64,000 bases of DNA from Pinus tabuliformis (Eukaryota > Streptophyta > Pinopsida > Pinales > Pinaceae): positions 634,601,269 to 634,665,268 of the forward strand of contig CM062816.1 of assembly GCA_031772625.1 (NCBI GenBank), in the 5' to 3' direction. The notes under the pieces were generated by a model. That model had not been told where the DNA came from. It worked only from the letters and a program-made list of their open reading frames with translations, and made no database searches. Below, in pieces: positions 10,147 through 21,663 of this stretch (position 1 is the first letter of the stretch; each line of letters starts with the position of its first letter). The translations under genes and the position numbers were made by a program.

Positions 10147-12279
10147 GTAAAGATTGAGGTCAGTTGCAAGAAGGATGGGCTGAGGAGGCATAAGCTTGTC
10201 ATTAATGACACCCTTCCCAAGCTCTTTGCAATCCACGTGCCTTCTTTCCTACTAGGGTTCGGCCACAAGAGAACTGCGAGGTAATGTGTTTCAACCTTAC
10301 TCTGTACATGAGTGAAAGAAAATCAGAAAGATTTGTCCTAAATTTCTATTAAACCGAGCTTATGCTTGGAGGTAGATTTAAAAAAATAAAAAATGCAAGC
10401 CTAAGTTTAATATGCAAGTGAAATGCCTAAATGTTAATGAAATATCTTCAAATAGATATATTGATAACAGCGTGCTTCAAATAAAGAAATAGCGAATGAA
10501 ATTTGTGACCAAGATTACATTAAGCACAATACGACATAAGCTTGTAATGATGCTCAATGAAACATGCACCAATTACTCAATGAAAACAATGAAAGAAAAT
10601 TAGCTCAATGGTTAAAATACCAACTCAAGTGCCTTGAATTGAAAAATGTATCTTCACTGTAACATATTATGATAATTATCCAAGTGAAAGTTGGATCATA
10701 AAGCACAAGAAAATTTGGAGGCTAATGAGCTGCTTGATTGGTAAATGGAATGTAAGTTGAGCAAATGAACCAAAATAGACAATTAGATTGTTCAAGCTAG
10801 AATAAAACTTGCAAAATTTGTATTAAGTATAGAAATGTGCTCAAAGTAAGATTCCAAATGAAACGAGATACAAGTAAACTAAACCAAATTGAGCATGAAA
10901 CTTTGAGGTAAGTAAATGTTGTAATATGAATGAAAACTATACTATCACGAAATTTGCAACTAGATAAAACTATGATGAGAGCTACAATGGAAACTCATTA
11001 AGTGAATGATCAGCATGTGTTAAGCTCCAAAGAAAAATATCACTTTATTATTATGATGTTACACAATGAAGAGCCTCTTATCAGTGAAATAGGCTTGAGT
11101 CCTTAAAGGAGGCTTTACAAGTGAATGCTGAACTTTTGAAAGAGAGAATCCCTCCTTAAGAAAACAGTGAGGAAGTTTTACAAAGGTTTTGGCAATGAAA
11201 CACCAAGGAACATATTATGATAATTATCCAAGTGAAAGTTGCATCATAAAGCACAAGAAAATTTGGAGGCTAATGAGCTGCTCAAATTGGTAAATGGAAT
11301 GTAAGTTGAGCAAATGAACCAAAATAGACAATTAGATTGTTCAAAGCTAGAATAAAACTTGCAAAATTTGTTTCAAGTATAGAAATGTGCTCAAAGTAAG
11401 ATTCCAAATGAAACAAGATACAAGTAAACTAAGCCAAATTGAGCATGAAACTTTGAGGTAAGTAAATGTTGTAATATGAATGAAAACTATACTATTACGA
11501 AATTTGCAACTAGATAAAACTGTGATGAGAACTACAATGGCAACTCATTAAATAAACGATCAGCATGTGTTAAACTCCAAAGAAAAATATCACTTTATTA
11601 TTATGATGTTACACAATGAAGAGCCTCTTATCAGTAAAATAGGCTTGTGTCCTTAAAGGATGCTTTACAAGTGAATGCCGAACTTTTGAACGAGAGAATC
11701 CCTCCTTAAGAAAATAGTGAGGAAGTTTTACAAAGGTGTTGGCAATGAAACACCAAGGAACTCCCCAATGTAACTTTGAAAATTTACAAAGGAAAATTGC
11801 TTCAAACAGCTCCAACCCTTAGAGTGATGAAGTCTGCCCAAAAAGAGAGCAAATGGGACTGTTTGTTCACTTTTCTAACAGAGATGTAATGCAGCCCTTT
11901 TGTGCGCACTGTTAGGGAGGTAGGATAGCCCTCAAGAGCTCACAGTCAAGTAAATATTTCTCCTCCAATGAAGTGTTGGCAGACTGCAAAAGGAATGTAA
12001 ACAATTTCCAGCCTTAAGCTCCCAAATCTCTGTCAAAGTTATGAGAGAAAAACCACTTGTATAAGCTGTTATACTTCTGCAAAACGAGTCCCAAATTTCA
12101 GTGAGTGACAACACGGAAAATGCAGAATTATATACAACTAATCTACAAGAACTACACCAAATAATGGCAGCATAGCTCCTCTCTTTGACTAGCCCAAACA
12201 ATTTTGCTCTATCTTAGCATTTTTTTTTCAAGTAGAGGTACAATATTTGAAACAAGTGTATTGAAATGAATTCTGTCAC
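10147..12279. other. AT-rich non-coding repeat DNA
   Basis: No genes seen. Bases 10142-10370 continue the old repeat broken at 1096; they share 'cacaagagaactgc' and 'agcttatgcttggag' with 31970-31987 and 34200-34220. Most of the rest is a large tandem duplication (listed separately) followed by unique-looking AT-rich sequence. Confidence 0.5.
10661..11758. repeat. Tandem duplication, unit about 548 bp, two copies
   Basis: Copy 1 (10661-11208) and copy 2 (11209-~11758) both start AACATATTATGATAATTATC and end ..GCAATGAAACACCAAGG. They differ by only a few substitutions and 1-2 bp indels, so the duplication is recent compared with the surrounding repeats. No ORF is preserved in it. Confidence 0.9.
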
Positions 12280-12284
12280 AAGTC

Positions 12285-12777
12285 TGTTGAGAAATGTAAC
12301 TATGCTCAGTCTTCATAATTGTTATTATATTTATATCAGTGTATATTTAATGTAAAAAGAATAAGAAGACAAATTATTGTAAGCATGGGTTTCATGCTCA
12401 AGTCAATTAGGTCAAGTGTGTTCTTCATGCTTCTAGGGCTTGTCTGTTATGAAACCAACTCACAAAAAGATAGAAAAGATAGATCAAAGCCTTAGAAATC
12501 AGCCTCTTCGAGGGGGCAACCTCCTTTACATTACACAAATGAACAACTCTTCGATGATACAAATGACAAGACCTCCTTTCTATATATAGGAGTCTAAGGG
12601 GTCATAATGTAATCAGAGCCGACATAACACTAATAATATAAGGGCACAACAATAACAATAGTGGGCTTCTATGGGGCACAATAATAACAATATGGGGACT
12701 ACATGGGCACAACAATATAATAAGGGGGTTGCACTAATAACATTAAGGGGTTACACTAGTAGTATAGGGACCTAACA
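12285..12777 (-). repeat. 3' LTR of the truncated chromovirus (493 bp)
   Basis: On the minus strand it runs from TGTTAGGTCCC to CATTTCTCAACA. A TATA-like TATATATA lies at 12581-12588 in the expected orientation. Its low-coordinate end (TGTTGAGAAATGTAAC.., 'gcatgggtttcatg') resembles the start of the solo LTR at 22038, suggesting related LTR families. Confidence 0.75.
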
Positions 12778-12805
12778 TGCCCCTCTCCTTCAAAAAGTGT
12801 TGTCC

Positions 12806-14052
12806 TCAACGCTCGAGTAGTTCTGGATGCTTATGTATAAAATTCTCGTCCTCCCATGTGTAATCTTCAGTGGGTAAGTTCTTCCATTTGATGAGATACT
12901 CTGAAATTGATCGATTTCGTAGCTGTCAGGTTCTTGTTTCAGTGACTACTTCAGGTTCCAATATGACTTTTCCTTCCTCGTCAAGTATCGACAATATTTT
13001 TTGAACTGGGAGCTTGTCACTTATAAACTTCTTTAAGCATGAAACATGGAAAACTTGGGGCACTCGAGAAGATGCAGGAAGCTCCAATTTGTATGTCATA
13101 GTACCAATCTTTTGCAGTGCCTTGTAAGGACCATAGTACTTTGGTGATAATTTATTATCCTTCTTAGCTTGCTTGAGGGACATTTGTTTGTATGGTTGTA
13201 TTTGTAAAAATACCCAGTCGCCTATATCAAAACTTCTTTCGCTGCAATGTTGATCTGCCTGTTGTTTCATTTGATTCTGTGCCAAAGTGAGGTTATCCTT
13301 TAAGAGTTGGAGAACTTGTTGTTGTTGAGGGTCTACCTTAACACCTTCATGAGATACAATATGACCCAAGTATTCCACCTCTTGTACTCCAAAGAAACAT
13401 TTGGAGGTTTTTGCATATAATTGTTTCTCGTCCAATAGTCTGAGCACTCTATCAACATGTTGAACATGATCCTTCCAAGACTTCCTGTAGATTAGTATAT
13501 CATCAAAAAATACTAACACAAATTTTCTAAGGGTTTGAAAATGGATTTCATCAAACCTTGGAATGTAGAAGGTGCATTGGTAAGGCCAAAAGGCATGACC
13601 AAAAATTCATAATGACCCTCATGAGTTCTAAATGTTGTTTTCAGAATGTCTTCAGTCTTCATTCTGATTTGATGATATCTTGCATGAAGGTCCAACTTGC
13701 TGAAGTAAATTTCTCCATGCAATTCATCCAATAATTCATCAATGAGAGGAATGGGAAATTTATCTTTAATAGTGAGCTTGTTGAGCTCCCTATAATCCAG
13801 ACACATGCGCCCTGATCCGTCTTTTTTGTGCACCAATATTACTGGAGCAGAGAAAGAACTTTGACTAGGCTGAATTATACCGGCCTCTAGCATTTCTGCA
13901 ACCATGCGTTCAATTTCACACTTTTGTGCAAAGGGATATCTGTAAGGCCTGATGTTTGGAGGAACACTTCTTGGAAAATGAATAGCATGATCATGATCAC
14001 AAACAGGTGGGAGGCCTTTGGAAGTCTCAAATACCTTGGAATGATTGTCCAA
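12806..14052 (-). pseudogene. Chromovirus pol remnant: RT, integrase C-terminus, chromodomain
   Basis: From the high-coordinate end: RT N-terminal region ([20 protein letters not shown], then [20 protein letters not shown] and [13 protein letters not shown]), RT palm ([10 protein letters not shown] with the catalytic DD, ~13500), the thumb side (KCFFGVQEVEYLGHIVSHEG), then an abrupt switch near 13330 to the integrase C-terminus (DNLTLAQNQMKQQADQH..). The chromodomain follows (SEYLIKWKNLP..YTWEDE, ~12890-12830), ending at 12806. The RT-to-integrase switch is an in-frame deletion of RNase H and the integrase core. A one-base loss near 13530 and a TGA at ~12924 further break it. Confidence 0.9.
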
Positions 14053-14225
14053 GACTTTTTGGATCTGGAGAAATAGATGATTTCGACATGGGAACCTCTA
14101 GCGAACATAATTGTGCAATTACGCCACGTTGTTCTTTCTTTAGAAGCTTTGTCATGCCGTTAGAGATGATTATCTTTCCCAGTTTCCCCGCGATATCCTT
14201 TAATTCAAAGTTCATATTGAGCATT

Positions 14226-14814
14226 CAAACTTGGATTTTATATCCAACATTTGCTCAAAGTTCATTTTTTCTTTTCAAATCTGAAAACAATAACCATCAC
14301 AACATCATGTGAATTCAAATTGGACACAAGCCTAAACACATCACACATATATATCTTTATACTGGACCTGCAACTTATTGTAATCTAAAAACTTATTTCA
14401 TTGGACACATAGAAACCAGATTGCAAATCAAACTTTACTCGAGTCATTTGAATACTTCAGCGAGCTTTTCAACCTTGGACTTTGATTGACCTTGGGGAAG
14501 CCCCTTTTGCACTAGAAAAGAACTAGCCTACAGTGAGAGGAAGAGTTACTGTGGTGATAGTGGGTAGCCTTCCTAAATTCAACTTAAGCTTACACATTGG
14601 TGGTTGAGACTTTACCTTAGGTGCTAGTTTTTGTTGTAACATGTCTTACAATGTTAGATTTTAGATCTAAATTCATAAAATAATGCAATACATCTTGCTG
14701 AATTCAAACACAAACAAGGACCAAGTGACTTATGTTGCATTTCATAATGATAATCTACAGAGAGCAAGTTCCTTCAGTGCTTCAAACAGATCACATCATC
14801 CATACTTTGATTGC
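14226..14814. other. Non-coding, no feature recognised
   Basis: AT-rich. Bases 14460-14640 read on the minus strand as a short coding-like stretch with several stops; I could not assign it to gag or anything else. Confidence 0.35.
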
Positions 14815-15008
14815 GCCAGAAGCAAACTTGCATTGTGTGTCACATAAGTTAGTTGGTGGATGATGATTCAATAGCTCATCAATTGTTAGTTTGTGGTATG
14901 ATGATTCAATAACTCATCATGAATAATTTGCCAGAAGCAAACATGAATTATGTGTCACATAAGTTAGTTTGTGGTATGGGGATTCAATAACTCATCATTA
15001 ATAGTTTG
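14815..15008 (+). repeat. Local direct repeat, ~115-bp period
   Basis: 'gccagaagcaaac..tgtgtcacataagttagt' recurs at 14815 and 14930. Within the first unit the block 'tagtttgtggtatgatgattcaataactcatcat' is itself nearly duplicated. Non-coding. It lies just upstream of the host-gene exons. Confidence 0.7.
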
Positions 15009-15047
15009 CTGTGAACCATCATGAAGGTAGGACAAGTGTTCCAATTG
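15005..15047 (+). other. Candidate additional upstream exon of the thioredoxin-fold gene
   Basis: A 43-bp block lies between an AG (15003-15004) and a consensus donor GTAAGT (15048-15053). In the frame needed to join the exon at 15739 (phase 1) it reads FAVNHHEGRTSVPI and has no stop, giving ..SVPI/D/MLLKQ.. across the junction. The strong donor and matching phase support it, but the acceptor is weak and the block lies next to a local repeat. Tentative. Confidence 0.3.
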
Positions 15048-15404
15048 GTAAGTCTTAATTGAAGAATGTATTGTGTCCAAACTTAAAATTTGGGTGAATA
15101 GAATAGTTGGATAATGAAATTTCCATTCAACAGTTCCCTTTTCGAGGGAGGAGCCATTGGACAGTTACAACCTTACAAGTGCTTCTACTCATCATTTTAT
15201 GTACTTTCTATTATATTTATGAGCCAAAACTGCATGATTTTTTCTCCTTTCTGTGTGATTGCGATCATCTCATTATGTTTGGAAATGCCAAATTTAACAG
15301 AATGTATGATTTCACCGTGTGGATTTGTTGCATATTCTAAATTTTCAATACCAATGTTATATATTGGTAGCAGTTGTGTGAACCTTTTCTGTCAAAGCTG
15401 TACC

Positions 15405-15766
15405 TGTGTTATTTTTTGGATGTTTGGTCCATATTATAAGCATGCTTGAATAAATCTGCATGCGTGCATACTTCATACACACTAATCTTTTAGAAAGTAT
15501 ACTGTTTTTTTTTTCTTGTTAATATTCTCTGTTCATATGTACGTTCTGATTTATCCAGATATGCTTTTGAAGCAGGTAGTCAGGTTGTGTTATTTTTTGG
15601 ATGTTTGGTCCATATTATAAGCATGTTTGCATAAATCTGCATGCGTGCATAAGTCATACACACTAATCTTTTAGAAAGTATACTTTTTTTCTTTCTTGTT
15701 AATATTCTCTGTTCATATGTACGTTCTGATTTCTTCAGATATGCTTTTGAAGCAGGCAGTCAAGTT
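15405..15766 (+). repeat. 181-bp tandem duplication covering a splice acceptor
   Basis: Copy 1 (15405-15585) and copy 2 (15586-15766) share 'tgtgttattttttggatgtttgg' through the pyrimidine tract, the CAG acceptor and the first ~27 bases of the exon ('atatgcttttgaagcag'). The second copy runs into the open exon. The first copy therefore holds a decoy acceptor (CAG 15556-15558) 180 bp upstream of the used one (15736-15738). Confidence 0.9.
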
Positions 15767-16214
15767 AGATGCTGCAAAGGAAACTGATCTGGTATCAGCA
15801 TTGAAAGTCAAAGACAGTCCTATAATTCTGTTTATCAAGTCTGGCAAAATATTCCTTCGCCTAACAGGTGTGCTTAAAGTATTTTTATAGACCTTATCTC
15901 TAGATTTTCCAAGTCAGGTGTCTTACGCAATATGCTGATGCGTGAAATGGAGAATTGTCTCTATTGCACTTTACCCTCTTTCTGTTTTTCCTTGTGTAGC
16001 TTGGGGTTTCATTGAAATGAACGTTCTGTTCTTGTTCATTCTTCTTCTGAAATAGCTTGTAACATTTCACTAATATATTTAAACAAAAATTTCAGAAATT
16101 CTGACAGCGGATGACTTGGCAAAGATAATGGCCTACTTCTATTATGGCTCTAATCAGCCTGAATGTTTAAAGAATATGAGACTTGTGGAAGAGGAAGTTC
16201 CTGCGGTGTCATGA
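15739..16214 (+). CDS. Thioredoxin-like fold protein, MRL7/MRL7L-like, last two exons
   Basis: Exon 15739-15867 (acceptor TTCTTCAG, donor AG/GTGTGC) and exon 16096-16214 (acceptor TTTCAG) join in phase 1 without stops. They encode 82 codons ending ..EEEVPAVS and TGA. Visible sequence: VKLDAAKETDLVSALKVKDS, then PIILFIKSGKIFLR, TADDLAKIMAYFYYG. The beta-strand plus 'F.K.GK' pattern and the closing 'MAYFYYG..P.CL' block are what I remember of the C-terminus of the chloroplast thioredoxin-fold proteins MRL7/MRL7L, which act in plastid transcription and redox regulation. That name is from memory and tentative. The clean frame and splice sites, amid decayed transposons, suggest a functional gene. 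Upstream exons must lie farther 5', possibly beyond the transposon block, as long introns are common in gymnosperms. It could also be a truncated gene copy. Confidence 0.6.
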
Positions 16215-17107
16215 TTCTGTAAGTGGTACCCAATGGATTATAAATAATCACATAATTTTTTCAATTTAGAATGGATGGTGTGCACAAGTCAAAATGTCTA
16301 TATATTGACTCCCAATAGTAGAATTTTGTAGCTGAACCTGTCCACAGTCATTGTCATACATCCAATCCAAATGGATGGCGGAAATCTGGCACAGTTGTAA
16401 ATGATAGCCAATGGTGTTCAATTCATGTATGTGAAAGTGAGTATCATTTTACTTTTATAACTTTAGTTTGTTTCAGTGGACTGTATATGTATTGGATGTC
16501 ACCTGTTAACCTTCTTTTTTCTTGCTCTCTGCAAATTTAGTTCACCTCATTGTAAGATTTCAGAAATGATTCTTGAGTTGGGCCACTTTTGGAATGGATC
16601 TAATAAGGGAGGAATGCAAATAACATTAGATGATATATCAAGATTGTGGAATTGCACTGTATTAGTTAAGGTTGTGATTTGAGGTTCTGTGTAAATAGAA
16701 ATCTGCTATGCTTTGTAATTTTTTTAGCAATGCTTGAGGTTTGCATATTTTCTAGATTTGTATTTATAATGTGGCTAGTTCAAGTAGTTTTAGTTACAAG
16801 GCATCTTAATAACTTAATAAGTACTATTCACATATCTCATCAATTGTTCTACATGCTTTACTGAAATATACCAATGTGCTAGCATTATGTTTACGTGGTA
16901 AAAGTACTGATTAAAAGTTCCAAATAGAAAATTGTTCTCTTTAATATTTATAATGGCCTAAACCGTCATCTTTTATGTTCTTTTTGGTTGTAGTTCTCGA
17001 ATTTGAATATATGTTTCAAAATCTGAAAATATGTAACGTAGTTGCAATACTTTTGAGTATGACTCCCAAGTACTTCCAAGTATGGTGAGTATCTCGTTGC
17101 GGAGAAT
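16215..17107 (+). other. Probable 3' UTR / downstream region
   Basis: Follows the stop codon of the thioredoxin-fold gene. AT-rich, without an ORF I trust. A possible exon-like block at 16330-16440 ends near a GTGAGT-like donor (~16438), so an intron in the 3' UTR is conceivable. No poly(A) site is assigned. Confidence 0.35.
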
Positions 17108-17270
17108 GCCCTTCTTAATACTAGTATTGCTCCAGTAGAGCGTGAGTATGTCCATGGGAAGAATACCCTTAATACTGGTATTACTCCAGTTGAGCATGAG
17201 TATGTCCTTGGGAAGAATACCCTCCTTAAAACTTGTATTACACCAGTTGAGTGTGTTGACCAGTCAATAC
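17108..17270 (+). repeat. Minisatellite, ~58-bp unit, about three diverged copies
   Basis: Units of the form 'ccttaatactggtattactccagttgagcatgagtatgtcc..gggaagaata' begin near 17108, 17167 and 17219. The copies differ at several positions. Non-coding, in a region with further 'gagtat' repeats (17050-17320). Confidence 0.75.
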
Positions 17271-18597
17271 CTGTCATACTCCAGAGTATTGGCCGGTACT
17301 CCCAGGTATGCTGAGTATCCTAAGTCAATATTGGCGATGCTCATCAAATATTTTCATGCATTAACATTTGCACAGGGTGTCCATGTTATAGTAGGTTGTC
17401 CACTATGAATCCACTTGTGGGCCAAACAGTTGAAGAGCCCATTAGATGTAAATCCTTCCCTTTGCATCAGAGAAATTTTGAGGCCCAGATGTAAAAACTT
17501 CCCTTTGCCATGAGAATGATGGATAGCAGACTTGGTTCAGGCCCATCCCCAGATTAGAGATCACTCACTAGTGCAGAACTTCTTGGAGCACCAATGGAGG
17601 GTTTAGGCATAGGTGCTGCAATGGCTCTAATTCGTTAGCCAATGTTGAATCAATGAGCGCCCCTATGGCCCTGAGATAAACTTGCAGGAGGAATCAGTAC
17701 TAGTAGATGATAGTTTTGTAGTTTCGAGTCTTGACAATTATATTGTGCAATCCTAGTACTGATAGTTTGGTGGTTCTGATATCTATATTGTGCAATTAGG
17801 ATTCATGAAATTTGAAGATTGTGATCATGCAGTATGTGGTATGCTGATGTTTACATGTTCTAAATATTTAATATTGAAGGGTTGTTTCTATAATAACTAA
17901 ATTTCAATGTCTATGGTCCATGCATTGTCTATCTATCCACACCTCGTTGGTCTTGAAAATGAATGATTTACATGTCTCTTGATGAAGCAACCTTTTTATA
18001 GTCCCGCGTGAATAATCGTCTTTCTGTAATTTTTACTGTTCAGCAATGCTTTTTTTTTTTTTCCAGTTTCCTACATAAAAACAGTTTTTCGTTAGATTTA
18101 AAAAAGTATTGCTGAGTATTCAGAGTGAGTATCCCAAGTAAACCTAGTATTTCAATTCCTTGTACAATAACTAAGATGTGTATTACATTATCAATTATGT
18201 ATGGAAATGTGAAACTTAGAACTAAATTTCCGGTACTATGTCATGATCATTGTTACTCCCTCACTTCTAGGCCTAGTCACATAGTTCGGGTTCAAGTTTG
18301 CGTTTGGAATGATTATGTTCAATACGAGTTTGAATTTTTTGATGATGTTTAGATGAAGATCATCATCTCTCTCTCTCTCTCTATATATATATACTTTAAA
18401 ATGAAATATAGCATAAACTAGTAAGAAACCAAAATCAATAAATGTAAAAAATGCTATCATGGACTTGGAAACTACTAGGATAGATTACAAGCTCGAGTTG
18501 TGACATAGTTTATGATTTTGAGCTATGGACTTAGTCAATCACCAAGAGGTTCGATGAGGTTTGTCGAACCTCAATTTTTTTAATTTCATCAAAGTTT
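17271..18597. other. Non-coding DNA with a short microsatellite
   Basis: No gene recognised. Contains a T run near 18050 and a (TC)n followed by (TA)n microsatellite at about 18366-18393. Confidence 0.5.
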
Positions 18598-18602
18598 CGA
18601 AA

Positions 18603-19707
18603 TGTGAAAATTTCCTTGAAATGCAACAATTGAAAATTTATTATTCTAACTCATTAATTATGTAGTTTATTTGCTATGACAAACAACGAATAAATCATAG
18701 TGCAATTTCTTCACCATAAAAACACTGAGGAAAATAAAAACTGGAACTAAGAAAATATCACACACACAATAAAAATGACATCGTTATTTTTGGACAAATG
18801 TCCCTAGAAAAACCGAATGTGGGAAAATCGGTGCAAAAAATGAGGGTTTTATTATTACTATGCAATAGTGAAATTTAGAAGTACAATCTGGATGCCAAAT
18901 TGGCTATCCAACAACAAATAATCTGGCCAAAATATCTGTGAGGCAAATACCTCAACTCCACAAGTAATCGTGCTCCACAATTAGCTCTCAAATTGCCCTT
19001 GCATCAACCTCTGCACAAGCTTAAACTCACACTGCCTAGAATAGTTGCAATTTGCTGCTGTTGACTGTCTCTGTCACTGAGAAGGATTTGCTTGCCCTTC
19101 GGGAGAAATTTCTCGGTCCTCAGCTCTTGAATCATTCTCTCCTCTGGCTGAATTGAATTGCCTCCTTGAGGCTTCTGCGCAACCCCTGTGCAGCCTTTGA
19201 GTGGAATAATTCGGTCTCTCTATTGCTGTCTCTTTGAAAATGGAAACTCCTATGGAATCACTTTCTCTACTCCCTCTCTGTCTCTACATCCCTTCTGGAT
19301 CAAACTTCTCTCCCTTGATCTCTGCAACTGGGTAGCTCAATCTGCCAAGGAACTCGACCTCTCATGTGTGTATAGTATATGTATCTCCAACCCAATTCCC
19401 TGCTCTTATAATCTCTCGTTGGTGAACCAATGACCATGATTAGATCCCTATCAACGACTAAGATCATCTCAAACTCAATTTGTGTGAGTTTTTAGAGAAT
19501 TCTCACCTTTCTCAATTAATTATTTTAATTAGTCACTTTTCCTAAGTTAGACTTAGTAAATATTTAATTATTGATCAATTAACTTAATTGAGTTATCTCT
19601 AGGTGTTTTCTCCTGAAATCTTTCTGGGTTTTGGAGATCTTGTGTTTATTAGCCCTTCTAACCAAAGTTGAAACTAGATCACCTGTTCGATGCTACAAAA
19701 ACTAACA
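18603..19707 (-). repeat. 3' LTR (1,105 bp) of the minus-strand gag-only element
   Basis: On the minus strand from TGTTAGTTTTTGTAGCATCG to AAATTTTCACA, preceded by a purine tract at 19708-19722. Aligns with 21664-22032 plus 23332-24050, with frequent substitutions (roughly a tenth of positions by eye), indicating an old insertion. Confidence 0.88.
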
Positions 19708-19722
19708 CTCCCTCTTAGCGAA

Positions 19723-20281
19723 GAATGTGTTCTCTTTTTCTTGTAACATCCTCCCATATGGTGTTGATGCCTGACATCTATGACAATTTGTCACCGCCCA
19801 CCAAGCCACTGTGCATACTCTAATTCAACTGCCAACTGTGTCGCGAACCATACTGCATCTGCATTGTTGTTGACACTGCATTGTACCACCTGTACTACTA
19901 CCAACTCTGCTTTGTGTTGCCACTGATCTCATGCTACTGCAACCACTGGAACTGAGAACGAAACTTTGGATCAATTGTCCCTGTACTGGCTCTGCAACTG
20001 TCTCTTGAGTCTTTGACTACAACTAAAATCTGCACTGTCCTCGAAGTAACTCTTTGCGTTGCAACTGCTCTGCGCCCCTCAGCATCTGACTGCAACTAGT
20101 ACTGCAATTGTCCCTCAAGATTTGTTTGTGCCAACTGACACTAATCCATCTGCTACTGGATATTGTGGGCCCTTGTAGCAAGGGTAATGATCCATATGAG
20201 GAGTAAACTACAATTGTTGTTGCTCCTTTATGGACCTTGCCCAAATCTCTGCAACTTCGAGGACTATAGCTCAAGATTTCA
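19723..20281 (-). other. Non-coding spacer between gag and 3' LTR
   Basis: Occupies the place of pol in an autonomous copia element. Rich in 'ctgcaactg' and 'actgcaact' motifs on the plus strand. No protease, integrase or RT sequence was found on either strand. Confidence 0.5.
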
Positions 20282-21170
20282 CTACGTCTCTCCTATAGGT
20301 ATAGTTGCATACAAAGAACATTCGTCCTCCAACCCGGAAGACAAATTATTGATCTTCGTTGAAGCTGTTGCATGCCCCTGCTTCTTCTTGCCCTTCTCCT
20401 TCTTGGGACACTGAGTACTATAGTGACCAAATTCACCACACCTGAAGCACTTGATCTTTGACAAATCTTTTTTCTTATTTTCTCCTCCCTATGAGCCTTG
20501 TCCCTGACTAGGACCTTTCTTTGCCTTCCCCTTTGATGCAAGGGCTCCATTCTTCTCCTCTTTAACACTCTTTGGTCCTTTGCTACTGTTACCATTGATA
20601 TTTCTCTTAACCAGAGCAAGCCTCATTTCCTCTTGTGTGAAATTAGCCCACAATCAATCCCAACCTGGTCGATTATCTTGATACCTTGGACGAAGGTAGC
20701 CCACTCTGGGTGAAACCGTTGATAGTTGTACGCACTAGCTCACTCTCTTGAGTTGCTTAACCAATTGCAACAAGCTTGTCTCAGACATTTTGAATTCTAG
20801 TGAGATAAGAAGTGACCCCTTCACCCTTATGCATCGTGGTGGTCCTCAAATTCTCTTTCAAGAACATCTTTTGATTCTCGAAAGGATTCTGGAAAAGTAT
20901 AGCAACTGCATCCCACGTTTCTTTAGTCGTATTTCTTCTCGCTAAGTGTGAGATTATATGATCCCAAACACCATTAAGGATCAACTGCTTTGTCTTGGCC
21001 ATCTCCTTATTGTAATTCTCTAGCTGCTGTGGGTTTGTAGGTACAAAAACTCTCTCTACATATGTTTTCAGACCATGCTCATCTAGTAGGAAATACATTC
21101 TGTCTTTCCATATACAATAATTTGAGGCTCCATCTAGCCTATCTTGACCTCGAAGTCCCATTGAGGCCAT
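20282..21170 (-). pseudogene. Copia gag (DUF4219/UBN2-type) with zinc knuckle, decayed
   Basis: Starts MASMGLRGQDRLDGASNYCI (ATG at 21170) in the usual copia gag form 'L.G.NY..W', followed by the UBN2-like region (KETWDAVAILF, LKENLRTTTMHKGEGV). A TGA at ~20781 and frameshifts near 20740 break the central part. The C-terminus is again open (20464-20282) and holds an intact zinc knuckle CFRCGEFGHYSTQC (CX2CX4HX4C). The frame ends a few codons past SLYATIP, where the protease of an autonomous element would start. The product would have packaged element RNA. Confidence 0.88.
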
Positions 21171-21652
21171 TTCTGCAAAATTCAAAATTGGGAAAATAAA
21201 CATGAATCTCCTCCCTTTCCTGCTTGGATGTCTGCTATGCTACTCACACTCCCTCTTGGAATGTGTAGTTCTGCCTGTTGCTACTACCTTCTTCCTCCTG
21301 GAATTGGATTTGGAAACCCTCTGAGAAATTTATGTGTGTGATTTTCTCTTCCACCCAACGTTGATCTGCCACTGTTGGTCTAGCTGCAAAGAAACTACGC
21401 CCAAATCTGCTCAACAAAATCTCTGATCTGTTCACCGAATCTGCTTCCCGACAACACCACTGTCTGTTGGAACTGCTCCTAGGTTATTCGAACTTCTCTT
21501 GCACCTGCAACTAGAAATTAAACCCTTCTACCCAGCAACTCGAACTGCTTAGTTGGACCTCTGCGTAGACCTAAAAGAAATTCACTGAGACTCCCTATGA
21601 ATTGCGAAATTTCTCCCTCTTCGCTATTGAGTTACTGAAATGATTAAAACTA

Positions 21653-21663
21653 CTTTGATACCA
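21653..21663 (-). other. Primer-binding site of the minus-strand gag-only element
   Basis: On the minus strand TGGTATCAAAG follows the 5' LTR with no spacer. The first eight bases match the initiator tRNA-Met type; the remainder has diverged. Confidence 0.75.

Larger units (their letters stand above)
12285..14225 (-). mobile_element. Truncated Ty3/gypsy chromovirus
   Basis: Minus-strand remnant with 3' LTR (12285-12777), a purine tract (AAGGAGAGGGGCA) just before it, and a shortened pol (12806-14052). The 5' part of the element, including gag, protease, primer-binding site and 5' LTR, is not recognisable above ~14225. RNase H and most of integrase are also deleted. With only one LTR, no TSD can be confirmed. 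Confidence 0.8.
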
